A stretch of 64,000 bases of DNA, from the NCBI GenBank assembly GCA_024102635.1, contig JAGFJO010000006.1, positions 109,909-173,908 on the forward strand, given 5' to 3'. The stretch's first letter is position 1, and every line of letters begins with the position of its first letter. Under the pieces are notes generated by a model, which saw nothing but the letters and a program-made list of their open reading frames with translations, ran no database searches and had not been told where the DNA came from. Origin of the DNA: Deltaproteobacteria bacterium. Lineage in GTDB: Bacteria > Bdellovibrionota_C > UBA2361 > JAGFJO01. This document shows positions 19,001-26,943 of the stretch, piece by piece. Both the position numbers and the translations under genes were made by a program.

Positions 19001-19243
19001 GCAAGAGGTGTAGTGTTCATTACGCTGGAAGATGAAAGCGGTGTGGCAAATCTTATAATCCGGCCCCAGGTATTTGAAGCTCATACTAAAATAGTGCTTA
19101 CAAGCTCATGCCTTCTGGCTCACGGATTTTTGGAGAATATCGGCGAGGTGGTTTATATAAATGTCGAGCGCCTTGAGAGCCTGGATAAAGAGATTTTGGC
19201 GGCAAAGCGGAGTCCTCTGCCGAATCGAAGTTTTTCGTACTAG
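16022..19243 (+). CDS. dnaE2: Error-prone DNA polymerase III alpha-like subunit (DnaE2/ImuC)
   Basis: This C-family polymerase performs mutagenic translesion synthesis. The start ATG at 16022 gives 1073 residues beginning MKLPTRFAELQSTSNFSFL, which matches the family. An N-terminal PHP domain (ASHPEEL, HALAITDLNS) is followed by the palm with CQGRGAAANSAVCFSLG and the catalytic acids in PPDIDIDFEHERREE. SHAASFALLVYASAWIKRYYPAQF and a C-terminal OB fold (about 950-1040) follow. The short DnaE2-type length separates it from replicative DnaE. It is the last gene of the imu operon. Confidence 0.95.
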   Translation: MKLPTRFAELQSTSNFSFLTGASHPEELVQKASELGYHALAITDLNSLAGVVRAHAAAKTLDMRFHVGCRLRVGCEEAIPGAKDLCQELDLLAYPTSREAYGRLCRLLTLGKLRAEKGGCLLTLKDLYQHQQGLTVTIVPPFFDTNFANAAALNFMETCKELKESLNETAALSLSITRNYSHNNFHYTNVVTQTSRYLSLPLIVSSDAYYHFPGRRALCDLVTCIREGCTIQQAGFRLFQNSERYLKPLHEIERLYRDLPEAISRTIEVSDMLNGFSLNQLRYEYPDESPEGIEPIQHLTELTYRGAGERYPGGVPEKVLCLIEQELALIHELKYEKYFLTCYDIVKFARSKGILCQGRGAAANSAVCFSLGITSVDPDRIDILFARFVSKERDEPPDIDIDFEHERREEVIQYIYGKYGREHAGLTCEVVTYQPRSAVRDVGKALGLSLEIVDRLAKSIHRWTACELSREALEGIGLNPDDTTIKNALHLTSQLLDFPRHISQHVGGFIISATPLCEIVPILNAAMPDRTIIEWNKDDIEALGILKIDVLGLGMLSCIRKALALINEGRSAAGAQPLEMHAIPAEDSAVYDMICLADTVGVFQIESRAQMSMLPRLRPRCFYDLVIEVAIVRPGPIQGNMVHPFLKRRSGLEKVSFPDEKVRDVLGKTLGVPIFQEQAMRLAIVLANFTPGEAEQLRRAMAAWKHNEGLISRFKKRIVKGMLESGYTAEFAETCMQQIRGFSEYGFPESHAASFALLVYASAWIKRYYPAQFAAALINSQPMGFYAPAQLVQDAKNHGVSVLPVDVNFSSWDCSIEDSDSLRLGMRLVRGLEESQAEMIAKTAELCGKASSIREIWMRCHQQGLRLRIPTLKLLANADAFASMGLSRREAFWQIEALPPQPLPLDSYDKFLDKEGPSLPRSTVQQEMFDDYTATGLSLRSHPIQFIRPALQQRRVQKALELKEIVKANLKGEKVKKRVAMAGIAIIRQRPGTARGVVFITLEDESGVANLIIRPQVFEAHTKIVLTSSCLLAHGFLENIGEVVYINVERLESLDKEILAAKRSPLPNRSFSY

Positions 19244-19505
19244 ATTGGGAGCGCCTGTCTTAAGTCAAAGATTGATTGCTTCCAGGACATACAGAGTCTA
19301 CATCAATCAGCAGCGGAGGCTCTTTATGAGGAAGGGCAGCTATTGAAGTCCATGACAGGGTCTAGAGAGTAGCATTTACCACCCAAATATCCCCTAAAAT
19401 CAACGCTATACAGCTCTTCAATTTTCTCCGAATCGATCAATCCCCTATTCTCAACTAAATACCGGCTTTGCAAGCGGGGGGAGGCTGCCAAAGCAGGAGC
19501 AAAAG

Positions 19506-20450
19506 ATGGTGGCTTTCACCGAAGAGATTCAAAGCACCCCGCAGAGCGGCGCGCACAGCTCGCTCAATGCTCTGCTATCCGATCATCCGGCTCGCGAGAT
19601 TCCACGGCTGGTAGAAGCGCTCGGCCTAGCTCCGTACTATCTTCACCACGAAGATGGAATCTACATGTTTCAGGCCAAAGACATCTCGCATCTACCAAAG
19701 CTTCCGGCCGACTATGCGTTCAAAGGCGGGGCGGCTAGAGAGGCGCTAAAAGCGCTGCTCTTTCCCGGCCATAAAAGCTATCCAGCTCGCGACCTGGATG
19801 TGATCCGCTTCGGCGACAAGCCAAGCGAGCTGGATCAGAAGATAGCCGCTCAACTAATGGACGAGGACTCACTCCACGGACACGGAGTAGAGCTGGTTAA
19901 GTCATTTAGATCCTATTTCTCTTCACGTGACCTGACGGTAAATCAGATTTTGCTGGATAACGGTGTAATCGTATGCACCGAGGGTGCGCTCTTCGATCTG
20001 GCGGCAGGGATAGTTCGCCCTGCCAAGAATGAGATACGAAAGAACGGATGGATAAAGGGGAAAATATTCATGAAGGTATTGCGCCTAGCCGCCGAAGAAG
20101 AGGCGCTGGGGCACGAAGTGCAGATTGAGGATCTTCCAGCCAGCCCCGATGTTCATCCGTTTCATATCGCTCTGCACCTCGAGCGGGCGCTTCAAAGAGG
20201 AGAAGATGTTGCGTTGAAGTATCTCCAAAAGGCCGAGGAGTTTGGAATAATTTCGTCGCGCTGCAAAAGCCGCGATGATCTTGCAGCATTCGTTAAGGAG
20301 CTGAGCGGAAAGATCGGCGAAGGTCTTGAGTTCTTCAAAAGCCTTCCTTATGCAATTAAGCAGAAGATCGCCGACGATCTTGAGACACCTTCAGGCTCAA
20401 GGGACTGGAGAGACATATATGACAGGCACGTTTTTAATGACGCAGAGTAG
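19506..20450 (+). CDS. Nucleotidyltransferase-fold protein (CCA-adding/poly(A) polymerase head-like)
   Basis: The 314-residue protein shows a GG-type nucleotidyltransferase core. FKGGAAREAL (about residues 77-86) is followed by ARDLDVIRFGD with the acidic pair (about 98-104), then SSRDLTVNQILLDNG and GALFDLAAGIVRPAK. These recall the head domain of tRNA nucleotidyltransferases, where RDFTINAL is the equivalent stretch. The usual HD or CCA neck and body domains are not recognisable, so a tRNA role is not assured. The ATG has AGGAG six bases upstream. A terminator follows at 20487. Confidence 0.65.
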   Translation: MVAFTEEIQSTPQSGAHSSLNALLSDHPAREIPRLVEALGLAPYYLHHEDGIYMFQAKDISHLPKLPADYAFKGGAAREALKALLFPGHKSYPARDLDVIRFGDKPSELDQKIAAQLMDEDSLHGHGVELVKSFRSYFSSRDLTVNQILLDNGVIVCTEGALFDLAAGIVRPAKNEIRKNGWIKGKIFMKVLRLAAEEEALGHEVQIEDLPASPDVHPFHIALHLERALQRGEDVALKYLQKAEEFGIISSRCKSRDDLAAFVKELSGKIGEGLEFFKSLPYAIKQKIADDLETPSGSRDWRDIYDRHVFNDAE

Positions 20451-20486
20451 AGAAAAGATTTAGAGTTGCCCGCGAAGGCAATCTGG

Positions 20487-20536
20487 CAAGCGGAGAGAGG
20501 AGAACTTCGGTTCTGATATCACTCCGCTTGCTTTTT
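20487..20536 (+). terminator. Intrinsic terminator with nested UUCG hairpin
   Basis: CAAGCGGAG (20487-20495) pairs with CTCCGCTTG (20522-20530) and is followed directly by CTTTTT. Inside, AGAAC-TTCG-GTTCT forms a second, very stable tetraloop hairpin. It ends the nucleotidyltransferase transcript. Confidence 0.8.
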
Positions 20537-20637
20537 ACCATCAGTACGCATTGCGCTTCCTCGATAGATGCCAAATATGACAAGGGGTAACAACGTAGGT
20601 AGTCGGTAACAATTAAAAAGAGCAAAAAGTTAGGACG

Positions 20638-20710
20638 GCAAGCGAGGCCCCGAACGTTCCCTTAGATGCAGCAAAGCGCCGCATATGGAACCTCGATGGG
20701 CCTCGCTTGC
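20638..20710 (-). terminator. Large inverted repeat, probable terminator of the minus-strand membrane gene
   Basis: GCAAGCGAGGCCC (20638-20650) is a perfect 13-base inverse of 20698-20710. A GTTCC/GGAAC pair inside the 47-base loop extends the fold. On the minus strand a T5 run begins about 9 bases after the stem. It starts 20 bases after the stop of the small membrane gene. The late T run leaves termination less certain than structure. Confidence 0.5.
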
Positions 20711-20730
20711 TGGTGAGCCGCCTAGCAGGT

Positions 20731-20952
20731 TTATGACCTACTGCGCGCGGCAACTCGTTCGTAGAAGAACGACATGATCGTGCCGAAGCAGATCATGACG
20801 ACGCCTCCCCATGCGAAGGCCTTCCCGATCAGCAGCTGTTGCGGCGTGACAGCGCTGCCGGCATCAGCCAGCCCCGCATAACCAGCGCCATAAACTGCTG
20901 CCGTCAAACCGAGAAACACTACGACCGCCCAAAAAATGCGAGCCCAAAACAT
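20731..20952 (-). CDS. Small two-helix membrane protein
   Basis: This 73-residue protein has two predicted membrane helices: about residues 3-27 (ARIFWAVVVFLGLTAAVYGAG-like) and about 43-60 (KAFAWGGVVMICFGTIMSFF). They are joined by a short loop, with a basic C-terminal tail. The ATG at 20952 has AAGGAG at the right distance; a non-ATG extension upstream is not needed. It is not recognised. Both neighbours are on the opposite strand and its terminator-like repeat follows, so it is probably a single-gene unit. Confidence 0.65.
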   Translation of the reverse strand: MFWARIFWAVVVFLGLTAAVYGAGYAGLADAGSAVTPQQLLIGKAFAWGGVVMICFGTIMSFFYERVAARSRS

Positions 20953-21187
20953 CTCTTTCTCCTTCAAGGTTAGAGTAAGGGGCCTCACTATGCCTATCCA
21001 GTGTTATGCCGAAAATTAGCGTTTGGTGGCATTCTCCCTTTAAGCTCAATAGCCAAGCGACAGGCAGTAAGTGCCAGGATGCACTTGTGATTCTTTAGCC
21101 CCAGCAAGGTCTCCATTGTCATTGTCGTGCATTGTAATGCCGGTGTGATAGTATCCGGCCCAACGCTCGAATCGCTAGTTAGACCTT

Positions 21188-21673
21188 ATGATTTTTATAG
21201 TTTCCGACACACACGAGAATGTTCCAGTTATCAAGAAGGCGGTAAAATTCATGCTGTCTAGATCTCCGGAGCTTGTAATACATTGCGGAGACATAATCTC
21301 ACCTCCTGTTCTTACACATTTCAGCCCTCTTCCAATGCGTTTCGTATTCGGCAACAATGACGGCGAAAGAGCCGGTCTTACAGCAAAGTGCAGCGAACTT
21401 GGCTTCGGAGAAATCGACGACACATTGGAGCTAGAGATGCATGGGAAGAAACTTTTTGCTTATCACGGCACCTCATTTAGAACTTTAAGCTCCTACATTG
21501 AGTCTCAGAAATACGATTATATATTCACCGGCCATACACACGAAGTACGAGACGAGGTGGTAGGAAAAACGCGGATTGTAAATCCGGGAGCCCTTTTTGC
21601 AGCCTCTCGATACACGATCGCCGAGCTCGATGTGCCCACCGGCGCCATCGACTTCATTGAGATTGAAAGGTGA
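21188..21673 (+). CDS. yfcE: YfcE/MJ0936-type metallophosphoesterase
   Basis: This 161-residue calcineurin-like phosphoesterase shows the full metal-ligand series: SDTHEN (residues 6-11), VIHCGDII, FGNNDGE, AYHGTSF and FTGHTHEVRDE. It is followed by the typical VNPGALF end. Family members hydrolyse phosphodiesters with two metal ions, usually manganese. The length is standard. It stands alone, with 200 bases of non-coding sequence on one side and 250 on the other. Confidence 0.92.
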   Translation: MIFIVSDTHENVPVIKKAVKFMLSRSPELVIHCGDIISPPVLTHFSPLPMRFVFGNNDGERAGLTAKCSELGFGEIDDTLELEMHGKKLFAYHGTSFRTLSSYIESQKYDYIFTGHTHEVRDEVVGKTRIVNPGALFAASRYTIAELDVPTGAIDFIEIER

Positions 21674-21927
21674 GCGCGTATCGGATTCTTTGGTTCCCGT
21701 CTGGTAACAAGCGATAGTACGGGGTTCCCGTCGAAAAAATCATTCAAGATTTCGCAGACATCCTTACTATTTCATTAGCATGCGCCGGCTTTTGGCCTAA
21801 CCCGCCACTGGCACGGTTATTGCTTCCTCTACCCCGTTAAGTTTTCGCACAGGGCCCGGGGGTAGGCGCGTCACCAAAGAATGCGTTACTTCGGCCACCC
21901 TAAGGTTTTTTCTCGGGATGTTGTTGT

Positions 21928-24900
21928 ATGGCTTTAGAACGGGATGGTCTCAAAAGTAGCGCAGGCCGACGGCTCTGCCTTAATACACTGCCGGCGCTCT
22001 TCCTTTTCATGTTTACGATTCTAGCCTTAGCAGATGAGGTGACGGCAGCCCCATCTCCGGCTGGAGAGTTAATGGACGCCATTCCCGTTGAAAACGACGA
22101 AACTCGCGTCTGTTCGGTATATCTGCATAAGAAGAAGGTCCAAACAGTTCTCTCCCGCATTGACGGCAAACGAATTCTAAAAAAGAAATTCTGGACGAAA
22201 CAAACGGTAAAGAGCCAGCTTAAGCTGGTTAATCAATCCATTAAGACGCTCAAGCGTTCCCGTTCCGTAGCCAATATTAAGAGCCTCAAGAAAGTCGCGA
22301 AAGAGAAGAAAGAGCTGACTGCTGCAAAACGGCAGCTGCTTGCCTGCTCTAAAGATGATGGATCGGTTCGTGTACGATTCTCACATGTAAAGGGAATCAT
22401 CGAGAACCGTTGCATGAACTGTCACGGCGTCCTGGGGTGGGAAAACAAAGAGGAATTTTTTATATCTACAGGCCGCGTTATTCCGGGAGAACCGGGTGCC
22501 TCCACGTTCTATACTTTCCTTAGCAATAATCCAGAAGGCTTTCTCCCGGCATATATGCCAAAAGGCGAGGCGCCGCTATCGGACCTTAATCTAGTTCTCC
22601 TGAGCCGTTATATTAGAGACCTAAAACATGGTCAGCTAGGTCCGCGTCCTACCCCCACGGGTGAAGAGGGCGAAGGCCGCGATCTTTATCAGAAGTACTG
22701 CGCCTCCTGTCACGGGCCGGTTGATGTCTCCGCAAAATGGGGAAGAACGATAGAGCAGATTATAGCCGCGATGGCTGAGAATCCTCAGATGCATCATTTG
22801 AAAGGGATTCTCTCTCCGGAGGACATTCGTAAGATTGCGCTTGCTCTGAGCCGAGTCAGCCCTCCGCTTGAAGGAACTGTCTCGGTACAGAACGTAGGAC
22901 CGGTGGTAGAAGGCGCGCCCGGCACTACTTCGATGATGGAATTCCAGGTGGTTTTCACCGGCACCGCTTCACAGCCCTTCACGGTGGGATATGTGACATC
23001 AAACGGCTCCGCATTCGCCGGAAGTGATTTTGAATTCTCTTCGGGAACTCTCGCTTTCCAAGGCGTAAATGGTGAGAAACAAATTATAAGGGTGCCGGTT
23101 TACGGCGACAGCTTTGAAGAGTCCGACGAGATGCTTTTTGTCGATATCGGCGGCGTCTCCTACGGCGGAGTTAGGGTCAATACCTCAACGGCATCTGGAA
23201 ATATAATCAACGACGACCTCTTACTCTTGAATCCACCGCCGGTTCCGGGACAGCTAAGGATGGGATATGGATTCAACGGCAGCTACCAGGATGTGCTCGG
23301 AATAGCCGAAGCCGTTCCGCAAGGCGATGCCGCTTTATCTCCCCATGCGCATACCGGCACCGGCTCTGTAGAGTTGGATGAAGGCCCGGACTACCTCTTG
23401 CTGCCGGGCAATAATCTACAGGGAATGAGCAGCTTTACTCTAGCCGCATGGGTAAACTGGCAGAATCCAACCTCAACGGCGGCCCGGGTTTTCGATTTTG
23501 GAAGCTCTACAACTAATTATATATACTTCTCGCCGCGTGACGGCACCAATCGATGCCGCTTCGAGCAGCGCATCGGCGGCGCCGTCTTCACACTGCAATG
23601 CCCGGTCAATCAAGTGCTGCCTTCTTCCCAGTGGGCGCACGTTGCCGTTACATTCAATTCGGCCGGCGACCAAATGAAGATTTTCATAAACGGTCAGGAA
23701 GCAGCTTCAAGAACCGGCGTAACTCTTGACCTCGCTTCTATGATCTTCTCCGATAACCGTCTGGGTGAGGGGCGCACGGCAGGCACCGGATATCGTGGAC
23801 TAATCGATGAAGTTCTGGTTTGGGATGCTGCGCTTTCTCAAGCAGAGATACAAGCGGCAGCTGCGATGACGGCGACACCACTTATTAACTCCGGCATTGA
23901 AGTGCGGCTGAACGGCCAGGTCATTGCTAACGGCGCAACCCTGAACCTGGGCCATTTAGTTACCGGTGAACAACTTACCCACTCTCTATTTATTCAGAAC
24001 AGAGGCCCTGCCGGCCTAGCGCTTGCCGGACAGCCTAATGTCCAGATTTTCGGCCGTGACTCCGAGTCATTCAGCATTAAGATTCAGCCAATGCCCTGGC
24101 AGCAGATGCTCGGCATCAACAACCTATCCTCGTTCGCCCTACGGTATGCTCCCACCTATCCGGGAGAGAAATGGGCTACTCTAACAGTGACGAACTCCGA
24201 CCTCAAAGACGGTAATTATGCACTTGATCTCAATGCAACCGCTTCGGGCGATCCGATTCTGGGGCAGAGCAGTGATGATCCTGAGAGCCCATTATCCCAG
24301 GGCCGTAATCTTTACGCTCTCAACTGCTCGAGTTGCCATGGAGCGTTAGCAACCTCAACAAAAACCGGACTCACAATTGAACGCTTAACCGCCGCGCTGA
24401 ATCCAACCTCCGGTACTCCAGAGATGCGTGGAATAACACTCTCAGCGGAAGAGATGAATCTTATTATATTGGCGCTTAACTCGCCGGCCCCTAAAGCCGA
24501 GATAGAAACGGCTGACCACGTTATAAACATCTCCACCGCTAATCATGTGGTAGAAACATTGAAAGATATCTTCCTTCCGCCCGGAGACGTATCCAGCTAT
24601 ACCGGAAATAACTTAACTATCTGGTCCTTCATCACTGAGGGCGTTTACGGAGTCCGCACAAACGGCAGTTTCATCGCCGGCCGGGTGGCTTATTTCAATA
24701 GGAGAGCGCAAAGATTCGATTCGAGCTTTCAGGGCGAACAGGCTCTAAACCTATTGCGGCCGATACCCGATACTATACGCACCGGTCTGCTGAACAGAAC
24801 GTGCGACCTAATAACGGATAATGACGGGGCAGTTGCCAATGCGCTAGGCAAGGTAGGATTGACTACCTCCTCGCCGGTAACGCCTCAAGCCGTAAAGAAC

Positions 24901-25059
24901 ATTTATGAGACTCTATTTGCTCCCGGCAGAGTACTGCCTCAATACCTTGCTGATGTCACTTCCACCTTCCCGAATGGTGCGCCGGGTCTTAGCGATACCG
25001 ACAAATGGCGCTTTGTTTTGAACCTTTTCTGTACATCAGGCGTCACGGAGGGAATTTAA
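21928..25059 (+). CDS. Large secreted tri-heme cytochrome c with Calx-beta, LamG and anchor-like domains
   Basis: The 1043-residue product has a hydrophobic export segment near residues 20-38. Three c-heme sites are present: CMNCH at 162, CASCH at 258 and CSSCH at 800. Between the second and third lie a Calx-beta-like domain (about 310-430), a LamG/concanavalin-like domain (about 445-640, with SFTLAAWVNW and FINGQEAA) and an HYDIN/choice-of-anchor-like beta domain (about 655-780). Residues 60-140 are rich in lysine and helical. A Calx-beta plus LamG insert between hemes is unusual. It is first of a three-gene operon and abuts the next ATG. The redox partner is unknown. Confidence 0.8.
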   Translation: MALERDGLKSSAGRRLCLNTLPALFLFMFTILALADEVTAAPSPAGELMDAIPVENDETRVCSVYLHKKKVQTVLSRIDGKRILKKKFWTKQTVKSQLKLVNQSIKTLKRSRSVANIKSLKKVAKEKKELTAAKRQLLACSKDDGSVRVRFSHVKGIIENRCMNCHGVLGWENKEEFFISTGRVIPGEPGASTFYTFLSNNPEGFLPAYMPKGEAPLSDLNLVLLSRYIRDLKHGQLGPRPTPTGEEGEGRDLYQKYCASCHGPVDVSAKWGRTIEQIIAAMAENPQMHHLKGILSPEDIRKIALALSRVSPPLEGTVSVQNVGPVVEGAPGTTSMMEFQVVFTGTASQPFTVGYVTSNGSAFAGSDFEFSSGTLAFQGVNGEKQIIRVPVYGDSFEESDEMLFVDIGGVSYGGVRVNTSTASGNIINDDLLLLNPPPVPGQLRMGYGFNGSYQDVLGIAEAVPQGDAALSPHAHTGTGSVELDEGPDYLLLPGNNLQGMSSFTLAAWVNWQNPTSTAARVFDFGSSTTNYIYFSPRDGTNRCRFEQRIGGAVFTLQCPVNQVLPSSQWAHVAVTFNSAGDQMKIFINGQEAASRTGVTLDLASMIFSDNRLGEGRTAGTGYRGLIDEVLVWDAALSQAEIQAAAAMTATPLINSGIEVRLNGQVIANGATLNLGHLVTGEQLTHSLFIQNRGPAGLALAGQPNVQIFGRDSESFSIKIQPMPWQQMLGINNLSSFALRYAPTYPGEKWATLTVTNSDLKDGNYALDLNATASGDPILGQSSDDPESPLSQGRNLYALNCSSCHGALATSTKTGLTIERLTAALNPTSGTPEMRGITLSAEEMNLIILALNSPAPKAEIETADHVINISTANHVVETLKDIFLPPGDVSSYTGNNLTIWSFITEGVYGVRTNGSFIAGRVAYFNRRAQRFDSSFQGEQALNLLRPIPDTIRTGLLNRTCDLITDNDGAVANALGKVGLTTSSPVTPQAVKNIYETLFAPGRVLPQYLADVTSTFPNGAPGLSDTDKWRFVLNLFCTSGVTEGI

Positions 25060-26943
25060 ATGAAGCAGCAATTAATCAGATCTCTCTCAATAGCTTTGTT
25101 ACTTACCGCCCTATCTCCTGCGATTACAGCGGCGCAGCAGACACTGAGCGAAGTAGGCCTATTTTACCGCTGCTATGCTCATCTAACTCAGCTTAGGCCG
25201 CGCCTCGAAGATCCTTTACTGGCACAGGTAAAAGCAGGCTCGAAATCAGCCGTTCAGGCATGCAGAGAGATCTTCAGTCGCGCAACCTTTACAGCCAACA
25301 GCGGCACTACTATTGCCGACCCGGCCGATGCTGTCGCCAAGGCGATCGTACATACTTTTAATGAGCTGCATCGCTCTTGGGCTAGAGAGCAGGTGCTTTT
25401 TAATCCGAGCGATAACAATGCCCGAATAGGGACCGAGCCATGGTTCGAAGACAGCCCGATGGGTCCTTACGTTACGCGCGCTCTTCTCTCCCCATCACAC
25501 AACGTTGACTCTGTAACACAGGGAACAGATTTTCTTCAGCCCGTCAGGGAAATTATGGATCCCCCTCGTTCATATGGCGGGGTGCCAAGAACTGTTGCCG
25601 GCAGCGAGCGCGATTGGCGGCTGGGAGAAGATCACCCATTTGCGCCGCGCGGAGATATCTTAGGAATTAGAAGAGTATATATTCCTCCGATCCCGTTTTT
25701 TGCCCCCGTAAGATTCACTAACCTTGGCGCCATGCCCGATTTTGCCAATATCGGCGCACCGGCTGCATCACGCGCAATTGCAGAGATAAACTTTGCCGAC
25801 GTTACAGCAGTTCAAGGGCCTATTGCCGAAACGGAGCAGTTTGCCATCAGAATCCGCGGAAAGCTGCGCGTTCCTACAACCGATAATTACACCCTGTATC
25901 TTAATGTTGATGACGCGGGGATTATATTACTAAATGGCGAACGGATTGTTAACCGCACCTCGAGCGGTGAGGGATCCGCCACTCTTACCCTCCCCCAGGG
26001 CGACCACGATCTCACCGTAGAGTATCGTCAGCGAACGACCGGCGCCCGGCTTATTATGAGCTGGCAAAGCTCAACGATTGTCAAACAAGCAATTCCAGCC
26101 GCTTCGTTTGCCGGTTTAGTTGCCGACTATTACACCCATTCACAAGCCCGTCCGGTACAGCTGACCGGCAATGAAGGCGGAGGATTTTTGGGTAATCACA
26201 ACTACCTTCTTACAACTTACGCAGAGCCCAACATAAATTACGTTCCCGACGGCGCTCTATTAACAAATCGCTCCTGGGCGAGGGCCGTCTTCGCAGATGC
26301 TCTTTGTAGAGAGATCCCCGTAGTGAGAGAGAGCGACGTCTACCAGTTCGTCGTTGCAAACAGCCAGACTCCTTTCCGCGAAGCAGCGGCATGCGTCAGC
26401 TGCCATGCCTCCTTGGATAGAGGGCTCTCCGGCGTAATACGGGGACTGAGGTGGAATACTCTCGGCACTGTCACACAGACCAGTCCTGCTCCCGATCTTT
26501 TCGGCATTAACCTCATAGATATGCGTGCTCCATCGCTCGGTGAAGATAGGAGCTGGTCAGACGAACCAAGCGCAGATTACAGCAAGCGTGCCCCGTATGG
26601 ACACTTCTTCTTCCGTAATTACAAGGGGGAGCTTGTCGATCAAGAGATCCGCTCAATAGAAGAGCTCGGCAGCGCGATAAGACAGCAAGATGATTATTAC
26701 GCATGCTTCGCCAAGCGGTATTACTACTATCTGACTGGAATCGAGGTGGAGCTCGGCGACCCTGGCAACCCGAGCTATCCTCAGCTTAATGACGTTCAAA
26801 AGTACCACCGCGCCAAGGTTATAGAGTATGGGAACCGGCTCAAGAGCAGTAAAGATCTATCACAGCTGCTCTTTGATATCATCGGTTCTCAGGAATACCG
26901 TATGACAGACTATGGAGTTACTTATAAAGGGCCAAGCGCATGA
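25060..26943 (+). CDS. Secreted PA14-domain protein with one c-type heme site
   Basis: The 627-residue product has a clear signal peptide (ending near ITAAQQ, about 26). A PA14-like carbohydrate-binding domain spans about residues 240-350, with YTLYLNVDDAGIILLNGERI and GDHDLTVEYRQ. The single heme site is CVSCH at 445-449, within a region like those of DUF1592/DUF1588-type cytochrome proteins. LSQLLFDIIGSQEYRM near the end also recalls those proteins. Its ATG directly follows the stop of the large cytochrome gene, and its own stop overlaps the next ATG by 4 bases, so the three are translationally coupled. The function is not known. Confidence 0.75.
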   Translation: MKQQLIRSLSIALLLTALSPAITAAQQTLSEVGLFYRCYAHLTQLRPRLEDPLLAQVKAGSKSAVQACREIFSRATFTANSGTTIADPADAVAKAIVHTFNELHRSWAREQVLFNPSDNNARIGTEPWFEDSPMGPYVTRALLSPSHNVDSVTQGTDFLQPVREIMDPPRSYGGVPRTVAGSERDWRLGEDHPFAPRGDILGIRRVYIPPIPFFAPVRFTNLGAMPDFANIGAPAASRAIAEINFADVTAVQGPIAETEQFAIRIRGKLRVPTTDNYTLYLNVDDAGIILLNGERIVNRTSSGEGSATLTLPQGDHDLTVEYRQRTTGARLIMSWQSSTIVKQAIPAASFAGLVADYYTHSQARPVQLTGNEGGGFLGNHNYLLTTYAEPNINYVPDGALLTNRSWARAVFADALCREIPVVRESDVYQFVVANSQTPFREAAACVSCHASLDRGLSGVIRGLRWNTLGTVTQTSPAPDLFGINLIDMRAPSLGEDRSWSDEPSADYSKRAPYGHFFFRNYKGELVDQEIRSIEELGSAIRQQDDYYACFAKRYYYYLTGIEVELGDPGNPSYPQLNDVQKYHRAKVIEYGNRLKSSKDLSQLLFDIIGSQEYRMTDYGVTYKGPSA